A stretch of DNA of 64,000 nt from Caldifarciminota bacterium (GCA_027038175.1 JALVYB010000058.1:1-64000); one strand, 5' to 3'; shown: positions 9,535-19,718, numbered from the stretch's first letter. The notes: generated by a model not told the origin, from the letters alone. Numbers and translations: made by a program.

Positions 9535-10508
9535 TCTCTGATCACCTCCGTAATTTTATCGATATTTTCTCCGGTTAAAGCAGAAATATGATAGACCTTT
9601 TCATCTGGAATTACAAGATTATCTCTTGTTTTTACAAGGTCAATTTTATTGAAAACTACAATCCTTTCTTTTTCAAGCAAAGATGGATTATATGCTTTGA
9701 GTTCCTCTTTTAACTTTTCAAAATCGCCTACAGGGTCTTTGCCAGATGCATCTATTACAAATACAAGATAGCGGGTTCTCTCTATGTGCCTTAAAAAAGT
9801 GAGACCAAGCCCTTTGCCCTTTGAGGCACCTTCAATAATGCCAGGAAGATCACAGAGTATAATCTTTTCAGATTTTTCATTTCTGTAAACTCCAAGATTG
9901 GGGGTTAGGGTGGTAAATGGATAATCGGCACTTTTTACCCTATTCCCTGTAAGAGCCTTAAGAAGCGTAGATTTACCGCTGTTTGGAAATCCAACAAGGC
10001 CTATATCGGCAAGGTATTTTAATTCAAGTCTTAGTTTTTTCTTTTCTCCTGCTTTACCCTCTTCTCGTATCCTTGGGGTTCTATTGGTGGGAGTTGCGAA
10101 ACGTGCGTTTCCTCTGCCCCCTTTTCCTCCACGGGCAAGGAGCAACTTCTGTCCGTGTTTAAGAATTTCACCTATTATTGCACCGCTTTCTCTGTCGTAA
10201 AAAACTGTTCCAAGAGGTACTTGAATTACAACATCCTTTCCCTTTGCTCCTTTTGCTTTCCTTTTGCCTCCGGGTTTCCCGTCTTCCGCTTTGTAATAGG
10301 TTTTATAGGTAAAATCAAGCAATGTCTTCAGGTGTTCATTACCTATGGCGTAAACATTCCCTCCATTACCACCATCGCCTCCATCCGGTCCACCTTTTGG
10401 CACGTACTTTTCCCTGCGGAAATGAATTACACCATCACCGCCCCTTCCGCCTTCTACCGTTATATCAACAACGTCAACAAAAAATGATGTTCTTTTTTTC
10501 TCGCCCAT
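9498..10508 (-). CDS. obg: GTPase Obg/CgtA
   Basis: Ribosome-associated GTPase needed for 50S assembly and stress control. The glycine-rich Obg fold covers ~10-165 (GGRGGDGVIHFRREKYVPKG), and the G domain shows G1 GFPNSGKST (173-181), G3 DLPGIIEGASKGKG, G4 NKIDLV and G5 SALTGEN. With 336 residues it lacks the optional C-terminal OCT domain. I place the start at ATG 10508, preceded by AGAGGAAA, rather than the in-frame codon at 10544, because the latter lies inside the terminator hairpin of the upstream ferredoxin gene. The C-terminal codons overlap the HEAT gene by 37 bases. Confidence 0.95.
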   Translation of the reverse strand: MGEKKRTSFFVDVVDITVEGGRGGDGVIHFRREKYVPKGGPDGGDGGNGGNVYAIGNEHLKTLLDFTYKTYYKAEDGKPGGKRKAKGAKGKDVVIQVPLGTVFYDRESGAIIGEILKHGQKLLLARGGKGGRGNARFATPTNRTPRIREEGKAGEKKKLRLELKYLADIGLVGFPNSGKSTLLKALTGNRVKSADYPFTTLTPNLGVYRNEKSEKIILCDLPGIIEGASKGKGLGLTFLRHIERTRYLVFVIDASGKDPVGDFEKLKEELKAYNPSLLEKERIVVFNKIDLVKTRDNLVIPDEKVYHISALTGENIDKITEVIREWLNLKNLQEMT

Positions 10509-10526
10509 ATTTTCCTCTTCTATACT

Positions 10527-10556
10527 AAAAACCCCAGAGAGCAATGCTCTCTGGGG
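10527..10556 (-). terminator. Intrinsic terminator after the ferredoxin gene
   Basis: On the minus strand a near-perfect hairpin with arms CCCCAGAGAGCA and TGCTCTCTGGGG (10532-10556) is followed by TTTTT (10531-10527). It ends 18 bases before the obg start, so it either ends the ferredoxin message or attenuates read-through into obg. Confidence 0.9.
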
Positions 10557-10597
10557 CAGGAGGGGGTGGTTGGATGGGGATAAAAGTTAAAATCGAA

Positions 10598-10807
10598 TTA
10601 ACATTCGTCAGAGTCTTCAATCAAAATGGCCCCACCCGGGCACTGTTCAGCTGCTTCCTGAACGTCGTCTCTGTCTCCTGTGCACTCCATACCCTGTTTT
10701 ACATGAGCCAGACCATCGTCTCCCATTTCAAACACATCAGGTGCTATATCTACACAAATTGCATCTCCTACACAGAGTTCTGGATCAATTGTAACCTTCT
10801 TTCCCAT
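10598..10807 (-). CDS. Single-cluster [4Fe-4S] ferredoxin with an Asp ligand position
   Basis: A 69-residue soluble electron carrier. The first motif reads C12-VG-D15-AI-C18 and the last ligand is C56 in QCPGGAI, so the usual second cysteine is replaced by aspartate, just as in Pyrococcus furiosus ferredoxin (CIGDAIC); that protein can interconvert 4Fe and 3Fe forms. PDVFEMGDDG after the motif also matches that family. Two other cysteines (C42, C69) are not in ligand positions. Strong GGAGG ribosome site, own promoter at 10837-10865 and terminator at 10527-10556, so this is a monocistronic gene. The redox partner is not shown; pyruvate- or hydrogenase-type oxidoreductases are usual partners. 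Confidence 0.94.
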   Translation of the reverse strand: MGKKVTIDPELCVGDAICVDIAPDVFEMGDDGLAHVKQGMECTGDRDDVQEAAEQCPGGAILIEDSDEC

Positions 10808-10836
10808 TATGATCCTCCTTTTGTTTAAGTGCTAAA

Positions 10837-10865
10837 ATTATACTACCAGATGTGTGTATTTTCAA
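10837..10865 (-). promoter_or_regulatory. Sigma-70-type promoter of the ferredoxin gene
   Basis: Reading the minus strand: TTGAAA (10865-10860), 17 bases, TATAAT (10842-10837), then ~30 bases to the ATG at 10807 with GGAGG in between. Spacing and -10 are ideal. Confidence 0.85.
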
Positions 10866-11147
10866 TAGTGCGCTATTCCTCATAAACAAGAACACTCAAA
10901 GGGAGATATACTTTAGTAAGGTTTTAAAAGGAGTGTTTGGAATCATGGTATTATGGTCAAAGAAAAAATACTTCAACCTATAATAGTGCAAAAATACCAT
11001 GGGATTGAAGTCAAAAAACAACAGTTCAAGAGAGCCAGAAACTCCGCTTGACAAAACGATATTGATGAAATATACTAAAAGGTAGTCAAGGTTATAATTG
11101 CTCTTTGACAAAAAGCGTAAATAATTGTGGGAAAATAACAAAAATTG
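10866..11147 (+). other. CRISPR leader region
   Basis: An AT-rich, non-coding stretch directly before the first repeat. The 3' end of the array carries the decayed repeats, so this side is the leader and insertion end. It holds a strong promoter (11048-11076), a second TATAAT-like box at 11093-11098, and an inverted repeat CATGGTATT (10944-10952) / AATACCATG (10993-11001) whose arms are 40 bases apart, possibly a protein-binding site used in spacer insertion or control. Short open frames here have no ribosome sites and are not called. Confidence 0.8.
11048..11076 (+). promoter_or_regulatory. CRISPR array promoter
   Basis: TTGACA (11048-11053), exactly 17 bases, TATACT (11071-11076). Predicted transcription start near 11083, about 65 bases before the first repeat and pointing into the array. 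Confidence 0.85.
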
Positions 11148-11574
11148 GTTAACATCCTACCTACGAGGAATGGAAACGATGCGGTAGAACCCTATATAGC
11201 AGGGGCTTTTGAGCGTTAACATCCTACCTACGAGGAATGGAAACCGAGTAAATACACAACAAAAAAGGAACTCCATGACGTTAACATCCTACCTACGAGG
11301 AATGGAAACCCTATTCAATTAAGTTTTTATCCCCGTCCCTCATGGTTAACATCCTACCTACGAGGAATGGAAACTTATATCCCCCTCATAAATCTCTTTG
11401 CCGTTCTTGTCGTTAACATCCTACCTACGAGGAATGGAAACTTGGCATTAAAGTTGATAAATCAATCAGAGAGAATAGTTAACATCCTACCTACGAGGAA
11501 TGGAAACTTAAAAAAGAAAGGAGAAAATATGTTCTTTTCTCAAGTTAACATCCTACCTACGAGGAATGGAAACT

Positions 11575-11603
11575 AAAAAGGAGGGTTTAAAACCCTCCTT
11601 TTT
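11575..11603. terminator. Intrinsic-terminator-like hairpin forming CRISPR spacer 7
   Basis: Inside spacer 7 (11574-11608) the arms AAAAAGGAGGG (11575-11585) and CCCTCCTTTTT (11593-11603) pair perfectly around a 7-base loop, with a GC core and a run of T on the exit side in both directions. It looks like a bidirectional terminator captured from another replicon and could end transcripts from the leader after seven spacers. Confidence 0.75.
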
Positions 11604-14167
11604 CAATTGTTAACATCCTACCTACGAGGAATGGAAACCTCACGAAAATGAAGGAACAACTTGAGAATTTCTTTAGTTAACATCCTACCTACGAGGAATG
11701 GAAACTCTAATTATTTTCAGGTGAGAATAGAACAGAAGAGAGTTAACATCCTACCTACGAGGAATGGAAACCTTCATCTATGTGCTTTTTCCACACCAGC
11801 CTGAATGGGTTAACATCCTACCTACGAGGAATGGAAACCGAGGGGACTAATACTACAGCCTCAGGTTCAGCCCTTGTTAACATCCTACCTACGAGGAATG
11901 GAAACACGCTTGAAGTTTCTTTGTCCCAGAAAGTTCAATCATCGTTAACATCCTACCTACGAGGAATGGAAACTGGGCACCTCGTGGGAGAAGACATGAT
12001 ATGTGATGGGTTAACATCCTACCTACGAGGAATGGAAACTCGGAGTATAGGAAGTAAACCTCAATGTAAATCCATAGTTAACATCCTACCTACGAGGAAT
12101 GGAAACGACAGGGTAATTGTAAAAGCGACGATGAATATAGCGTTAACATCCTACCTACGAGGAATGGAAACGGGGGAAATGGAAGGGCATAGGAGACTGG
12201 GTCTATGGTTAACATCCTACCTACGAGGAATGGAAACTGAGGCACATCAATCTAACCCACGAACTGATTGAGAGTTAACATCCTACCTACGAGGAATGGA
12301 AACTGATAAATGACGACGTGAACACAGATAAATACAAGGGTTAACATCCTACCTACGAGGAATGGAAACAGAGCATGACGGAATGGGAGAATGTAATCTC
12401 TTAAGTTAACATCCTACCTACGAGGAATGGAAACAAATTTGTATGTGCAAGTATTTATGATGGAAAAAAAGTGTTAACATCCTACCTACGAGGAATGGAA
12501 ACAGATTTGAGGTGGGGGCCGACTTCCCCCGCCTCTATGGTTAACATCCTACCTACGAGGAATGGAAACCAGCCTCATCTATCTCTTTGGTATCTATCCC
12601 CCACAGTTAACATCCTACCTACGAGGAATGGAAACCAAGTTCAATGTTCAGTGCTGTTTTATATACATACGTTAACATCCTACCTACGAGGAATGGAAAC
12701 AGCGACGGGCAAATATGGCATACTTGACAAGCCCATAGTTAACATCCTACCTACGAGGAATGGAAACTTTTCAGTTTTATTCTCGTGAATGGAAAAACTT
12801 TAGGTTAACATCCTACCTACGAGGAATGGAAACTAAGGAAGGTAATTGGGAGATAAAAAATGATTTTGCGTTAACATCCTACCTACGAGGAATGGAAACC
12901 AGGCTCGTAGGTCTATACAACTACAGTCTTTTTAGTTAACATCCTACCTACGAGGAATGGAAACCGTGTTGACCTTGTTAAAATAATTATAAATATCTTT
13001 GTTGTTAACATCCTACCTACGAGGAATGGAAACAAGATGCCCTAAGTCTAAACGTAAATCCTTTTGAATCGTTAACATCCTACCTACGAGGAATGGAAAC
13101 TGTTTGAGTATTCCAGGGCTTCTGTTTTGAGGTATAGTTAACATCCTACCTACGAGGAATGGAAACTTCGACAAGTGGATAATGCTATCGGAGTGGAAAG
13201 CAGTTAACATCCTACCTACGAGGAATGGAAACTCAGCACTGTAATCCACATCTGTGTCCTCTCTTGCCGGTTAACATCCTACCTACGAGGAATGGAAACT
13301 TCTCTGTATCTTAATAATCATAAAAGTAAGACTTTGTTAACATCCTACCTACGAGGAATGGAAACTTCATAAGCAAAGCAAAAAACTCAACGAGTTTAAA
13401 CTGTTAACATCCTACCTACGAGGAATGGAAACTGAATATTATTATTCATCTATAAGCCACACGGCACGTTAACATCCTACCTACGAGGAATGGAAACTTT
13501 TTTACCCTTATATTCAATTCCAATTATTTTCCCAGTTAACATCCTACCTACGAGGAATGGAAACTTAAAAAAGATAAACCCCCAATAAATATCAAACCCC
13601 CGTTAACATCCTACCTACGAGGAATGGAAACTAATTTAACTCTGTTGGGTGAAGGTATAATATATAAAGGTTAACATCCTACCTACGAGGAATGGAAACT
13701 GAAGTATATTAGGAATGTAGGGCTTGCACTTTTTGGTTAACATCCTACCTACGAGGAATGGAAACTTAACAGTGAGCCAATATATAGAAAAGGAGCGAGA
13801 AGTTAACATCCTACCTACGAGGAATGGAAACCAGGTGTAAAATTTTCTCTGTATTTTGGATATGCAAGTTAACATCCTACCTACGAGGAATGGAAACTCT
13901 AAAAAGGACGCTATAGTTTTTTGTGAAAAATTACGTTAACATCCTACCTACGAGGAATGGAAACATATAGATGGCTGGAGATATATGCACTTTGTCAAAT
14001 GGTTAACATCCTACCTACGAGGAATGGAAACGCTTAATTCTGATGTGAGGGTTTATAAAAGGGACATTGTTAACATCCTACCTACGAGGAATGGAAACTT
14101 GTTGACCGTTTGCGTGGCTTCGGAGCGATAGAATAAGGTTAACATCCTACCTACGAGGAATGGAAAC

Positions 14168-14205
14168 TTGTCCCAGCGTAGAAACTATACTGCGACAAAG
14201 ATTTC
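14168..14205 (+). repeat. Duplicated spacer A (second copy 15710-15747)
   Basis: The 38-base spacer beginning TTGTCCCAGCGTAG occurs identically as spacer 46 here and as spacer 69 at 15710-15747. Confidence 0.97.
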
Positions 14206-14235
14206 GTTAACATCCTACCTACGAGGAATGGAAAC

Positions 14236-14272
14236 TTGGTCTTCCTGACGTGAACCTTTATCACCTCATTTT
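14236..14272 (+). repeat. Duplicated spacer B (second copy 16112-16148)
   Basis: The 37-base spacer beginning TTGGTCTTCCTGACG occurs identically as spacer 47 here and spacer 75 at 16112-16148. Spacers A and B are neighbours in this copy but six units apart in the other. Confidence 0.97.
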
Positions 14273-16178
14273 GTTAACATCCTACCTACGAGGAATGGAA
14301 ACAGTGGGATGACGAGCGTTTGCGCATTTGTTACCCAGTTAACATCCTACCTACGAGGAATGGAAACGAGCAACATGGATTTGTGTATTTAAGTGCAGAG
14401 AACGTTAACATCCTACCTACGAGGAATGGAAACCGTTGTTCACTGGGTGCTTCTTTAACTTCTCCTGTGTTAACATCCTACCTACGAGGAATGGAAACCC
14501 AGCCGCTCAAATATATTAGTCAAGCGTTCAAGGTCACGTTAACATCCTACCTACGAGGAATGGAAACAAAGTAAGCATTTTAGTACCCCAACGCACCTCA
14601 CCATATGTTAACATCCTACCTACGAGGAATGGAAACACGTATACCCGCCAGTTAGCCGTCTTATACCCGTTGTTCGTTAACATCCTACCTACGAGGAATG
14701 GAAACTACTCCCAGTTATCACCCGTTACTATGCCATTTATACTTGTTGACATCCTACCTACGAGGAATGGAAACCAGGACAACACGGATGGCAACAACAG
14801 TTAAGGTGCAGGGTTAACATCCTACCTACGAGGAATGGAAACCAATGTCAGACTTTCAGATGCTCAAACTGTTATTAGTTAACATCCTACCTACGAGGAA
14901 TGGAAACTGGTATGATGAGAGCAAGCCAGAGAATGTTACCAGGTTAACATCCTACCTACGAGGAATGGAAACTAAGCCTCTGGAAAATATTTTCTCAAAG
15001 TACGAAAAGTTAACATCCTACCTACGAGGAATGGAAACTGGGTACGCTCCTTCCTGTCTCTTTTATTTCTTCAGTGGGTTAACATCCTACCTACGAGGAA
15101 TGGAAACGTGCTTTACCTACCTGTATAATAGCACTCTTTAAGTCGTTAACATCCTACCTACGAGGAATGGAAACCTCTCCATGTAAACTTGGCTAACTGC
15201 CTCGCAGTTGGTTAACATCCTACCTACGAGGAATGGAAACAAGGAGGGAGAATATGGTACCAGCAAAAAGATTAGTGTTAACATCCTACCTACGAGGAAT
15301 GGAAACGACCTTATACGCTCAACATTAGTACCAGCTTTCAAGTGGTTAACATCCTACCTACGAGGAATGGAAACGTTATATCTACATAATCTTGACCAGC
15401 ATTTACAGTGGAGGTTAACATCCTACCTACGAGGAATGGAAACCCGAATGTATGGACTATAAGACTGTCAATAAACGCCGTTAACATCCTACCTACGAGG
15501 AATGGAAACCAGGTCATCTTGGTGCTGGGAAAACTCTTTTTGCGGCGTTAACATCCTACCTACGAGGAATGGAAACCTCGATTAAACACAATTCACCCCC
15601 TGTTTGTGTATTGTTAACATCCTACCTACGAGGAATGGAAACAACTGCTCCTGCTCGGGCTTTTTTCTTTATCTCCACAGTTAACATCCTACCTACGAGG
15701 AATGGAAACTTGTCCCAGCGTAGAAACTATACTGCGACAAAGATTTCGTTAACATCCTACCTACGAGGAATGGAAACCTCGTCAAGGAATACTGTCGCGA
15801 ATGTGCTTTCGCGTTAACATCCTACCTACGAGGAATGGAAACTTGACCGCCGCTTTCAGCGTCATATAATAATTATTCGCGTGTTAACATCCTACCTACG
15901 AGGAATGGAAACTGGAAACTGCCCCCGGAACAGCGCATAGAACCTGAGTTAACATCCTACCTACGAGGAATGGAAACCGGATAATTTACAATACTATCAG
16001 ATGGATGCACCCATGTTAACATCCTACCTACGAGGAATGGAAACAAGAATTGGAAGAGCACGGTCTGATAAAAAAGGAACAGTTAACATCCTACCTACGA
16101 GGAATGGAAACTTGGTCTTCCTGACGTGAACCTTTATCACCTCATTTTGTTAACATCCTACCTACGAGGAATGGAAAC

Positions 16179-16214
16179 TCCGGGATGAAACAGACAGCAC
16201 TACTCTCCTCTGGA
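16179..16214 (+). repeat. Duplicated spacer C (second copy 16313-16348)
   Basis: The 36-base spacer beginning TCCGGGATGAAACAG occurs as spacers 76 and 78, with one different spacer between them. Confidence 0.97.
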
Positions 16215-19046
16215 GTTAACATCCTACCTACGAGGAATGGAAACCGCTGAATAGCCTTTGCATATTGCCCCGGATTTTTGAGGTTAACATCCTACCTACG
16301 AGGAATGGAAACTCCGGGATGAAACAGACAGCACTACTCTCCTCTGGAGTTAACATCCTACCTACGAGGAATGGAAACATGGTAATGTTTGGTGGGTGGT
16401 TGATTATATCCCAGCGTTAACATCCTACCTACGAGGAATGGAAACTCGCTTTTGCATACCGGAGCGGATTATCTATCTTTTTGGTTAACATCCTACCTAC
16501 GAGGAATGGAAACGTGTGACATTTGACACAACGGGGCAGACAGCAAACGTTAACATCCTACCTACGAGGAATGGAAACTGCAGATAATGGGAGCGGTGGC
16601 AAGGGAGTATGGAGTTAACATCCTACCTACGAGGAATGGAAACTCAGAAGCTTTTACCGGATTTTTACAGTTGGTCAGGGTTAACATCCTACCTACGAGG
16701 AATGGAAACCTGTGGGAAATATTTTGGAAAAGTTCTCTTATGACGTTAACATCCTACCTACGAGGAATGGAAACGCCTTAAGTGGGATGATATTGACTTT
16801 AAAAATGAGGTGTTAACATCCTACCTACGAGGAATGGAAACATAATTCTCCTTACTTTCGTTTTTATATTTGGTGGAGTTAACATCCTACCTACGAGGAA
16901 TGGAAACTCTTCAGCCTTGTGATTGGCAGGGCAGCATAAACTATGGTTAACATCCTACCTACGAGGAATGGAAACTTTAAAAGCCTATCGGATACATCGA
17001 AATCGTTTAAAGTTAACATCCTACCTACGAGGAATGGAAACTATGCTTCTGTTAATCCACCTTCATTTGCCTGTGTAAGTTAACATCCTACCTACGAGGA
17101 ATGGAAACAGACGATACTTTGCCATCAGCCACCGCCTTAATTAAATGTTAACATCCTACCTACGAGGAATGGAAACACCGCTGGCTGGGGCTGGTCAATA
17201 ATAGCCCCACAAGTTAACATCCTACCTACGAGGAATGGAAACATCTAAAACAGACAGGAAAAGTGATAGGTCAATTGAGTTAACATCCTACCTACGAGGA
17301 ATGGAAACTAAATAATACTTTGAAAAGGTAAAAAATCAAATAAAGTTAACATCCTACCTACGAGGAATGGAAACCCAGTACTTCCCCACACAGCAGATAT
17401 ATCTATCTCACGTTAACATCCTACCTACGAGGAATGGAAACGGATACAGGGAAATGGAGCGTTTCTTGAACCTTCCAGTTAACATCCTACCTACGAGGAA
17501 TGGAAACTGGCACCACTCGTGGGTGCTATGGAAAGGATAGACGAAGTTAACATCCTACCTACGAGGAATGGAAACCCGTGTTGTCAATTCCCCTTATGGG
17601 CAAATGAAAACGTTAACATCCTACCTACGAGGAATGGAAACTTCTCTCATCCTCCTTTTTCACGTGAATAATTATACACAGTTAACATCCTACCTACGAG
17701 GAATGGAAACCTCTCCACATAATCAATCAATCCCTCCATTACCTCAGTTAACATCCTACCTACGAGGAATGGAAACCTTTCCTTTCTAAACCGCTTTACC
17801 TTTGTGTGGTAGTTAACATCCTACCTACGAGGAATGGAAACTCAATGAAATAGATAATATAGACCTGGATAATTTTCGTTAACATCCTACCTACGAGGAA
17901 TGGAAACTCAAGAGCAACGCCCACTATGTAGTTTCCACTTGATGGTTAACATCCTACCTACGAGGAATGGAAACGTGATGGCTCTCTTGATTTCTGTTTC
18001 GTTCATATATGGTTAACATCCTACCTACGAGGAATGGAAACTAACGAGAAGAAAGTCCGGGAAATCTTTGCAAAATATACGTTAACATCCTACCTACGAG
18101 GAATGGAAACTCGTGTTCTGTGAATCAACTCTGGCACTGACTTCTCCGGTTAACATCCTACCTACGAGGAATGGAAACTAAAAAAACTAAAGTCGTTAAA
18201 AGCATTCAGGATAGTTAACATCCTACCTACGAGGAATGGAAACTTGGAAATTTTTTATATAAATCCCAAAAGCATCAGGGTTAACATCCTACCTACGAGG
18301 AATGGAAACCGTTTAAAAAGCCGCATGCCTAAACTTCACTCGGAGGGTTAACATCCTACCTACGAGGAATGGAAACTAAAATGCTGGTATGTTTCGCTGC
18401 AAAATTGCTTGTTGTTAACATCCTACCTACGAGGAATGGAAACCCTTGCGTAAAGTGCAAAGCGGGCAGGCTTCCTTGAGTTAACATCCTACCTACGAGG
18501 AATGGAAACTTATTTACGTCATTTGCAGGACAAGGGGCGGCAATGGTTAACATCCTACCTACGAGGAATGGAAACACTATTCAAAGGCGTGGCGGTGATG
18601 ATTGAAGGGGAAGTTAACATCCTACCTACGAGGAATGGAAACAAAACTTTCTTACTCTCCACCATACGCATAATAACGGTTAACATCCTACCTACGAGGA
18701 ATGGAAACATAAAATTATAACCTTCATGCACTTTATTTATTTTCCGTTAACATCCTACCTACGAGGAATGGAAACTCAAAAAAATGAGGGGGGACAAGGT
18801 TGAGGTCGTCGTTAACATCCTACCTACGAGGAATGGAAACGCGACAGCAGGTAGGAAATTAGATAGCTTTTGACCACCGTTAACATCCTACCTACGAGGA
18901 ATGGAAATTCTTTATCAAGGAGTTGTATATCTACATCAAGTTCTTGAGTTAACATCCTATTGAATATGAGCAAGGACAAAATAAGAGGAAATTTTTCAAT
19001 TAAAGATGTGACTGGGCTTTTAAAGGAGCCAAAACAATATAGAATT

Positions 19047-19718
19047 TTATTCAATCACTTTTATATGGATGTCATTATAACCGAATACTTCTTTGAAAAA
19101 GTGTATGAAACGTTTTTTTATTTGCTCCATGGGAATCTTGTGTCCAAGTAGTTTTTCAAGACTTGTTACTCCTTTATCTTCGAGGCCGCAGGGTATTATA
19201 AGGTCAAAATAAGAAAGGTCCGTATTTACATTTAAAGCAAATCCGTGATAGGAAACCCATTTTTTAAAGGCAACACCAATAGCCACTATTTTTTCGTTTT
19301 TGTGCCAGACCCCCACGTATTTGTCTGTAGTATAAGTATCAATCCCATAGGTTTTTATTGTTTTTTGTAAGGCCTCTTCCAGCATATGAATAAATTTTCT
19401 CAGCCCTGCTATAGCAGAATTTATCTTAACTATTGGATATCCTACCAGTTGACCGGGACCGTGATAGGTTATATCTCCACCCCTTTCTATTTTGTAAAGA
19501 GAAACTCCTTGCTCTTTCAATTCAACTTCATTTGCTTTTAGGTTACTGAAATCTGCATGTCTTCCGGTTGTAATGACGTGCTGGTGTTCCACCAAAATTA
19601 AGTGGTCTGGTATTTCATCCTTTATTCTTTTTTCTACAAGTTCTTTCTGTATATCCCATATCTTTTTGTAATCCTGATACCCTTTAAAATTAAGGATCTG
19701 CAAGGTTTTTTCGTTCAT
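19047..19718 (-). CDS. lipB: Octanoyl-(acyl carrier protein):protein transferase
   Basis: Transfers octanoyl groups from ACP to lipoyl domains, the first step of endogenous lipoate synthesis. From the ATG at 19718 the protein has 223 residues. The family signature RGGDITYHGPGQLVGYP is at ~79-95; the catalytic pair is K143 (in NEKIVAIGV) and C177 (in IIPCGLEDKGVTSLEK). I prefer ATG 19718, which has GGGGAAGAGA just before it, over the longer in-frame start at 19760 that lies within mscS. No lipA is in the window. It is the last gene of the ompP1-to-lipB run and reads toward the old end of the CRISPR array; no strong terminator is seen after it. Confidence 0.95.
   Translation of the reverse strand: MNEKTLQILNFKGYQDYKKIWDIQKELVEKRIKDEIPDHLILVEHQHVITTGRHADFSNLKANEVELKEQGVSLYKIERGGDITYHGPGQLVGYPIVKINSAIAGLRKFIHMLEEALQKTIKTYGIDTYTTDKYVGVWHKNEKIVAIGVAFKKWVSYHGFALNVNTDLSYFDLIIPCGLEDKGVTSLEKLLGHKIPMEQIKKRFIHFFKEVFGYNDIHIKVIE

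Larger units (their letters stand above)
11148..18959 (+). CRISPR. CRISPR array, 117 full repeats plus one half repeat
   Basis: A 30-bp repeat begins GTTAACATCC and ends CGAGGAATGGAAAC. I counted 117 full copies from 11148 to 18908 and a 12-base fragment at 18948-18959, separated by unique spacers of about 35-40 bases. Variants: the repeat at 14745 has GTTGAC in place of GTTAAC; the one at 18879 ends in AAAT instead of AAAC; the last is only the first 12 bases. This decay marks the old end on the right. The repeat resembles the type I-B repeats of Clostridium/Thermoanaerobacter (…TACCTATGAGGAATTGAAAC), so I infer subtype I-B and an 8-nt crRNA handle ATGGAAAC. No cas genes lie in the window, so processing proteins must come from elsewhere. 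Three spacer pairs are identical (see repeats). Confidence 0.99.

Noticed and set aside
10509-10544. N-terminal extension of Obg to an ATG at 10544
   Set aside because: The extra codons are the ferredoxin terminator hairpin; a good ribosome site precedes ATG 10508 and the Obg fold begins right after it.
10896-11141. An 81-codon minus-strand frame in the CRISPR leader
   Set aside because: Low-complexity hydrophobic translation of AT-rich DNA, no ribosome site, and it runs against the leader promoter.
17186-17209. Hairpin TGGGGCT/AGCCCCA in spacer 91 as another terminator
   Set aside because: The 7-bp stem has no T run after it, so it lacks the terminator form shown by spacer 7.
11367-18720. 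Open reading frames with repeated VNILPTRNGN or LTSYLRGMET peptides, and FPFLVGRMLT on the other strand
   Set aside because: They are translations of the CRISPR repeat; the repeat has no stop in these frames. No ribosome sites and no conserved spacing support a gene.
18960-19151. A 63-codon plus-strand frame starting beside the half repeat
   Set aside because: It has no ribosome site, more than half lies antisense to the lipB coding end, and its peptide is not recognised. It could be an old gene remnant but there is not enough to call it.
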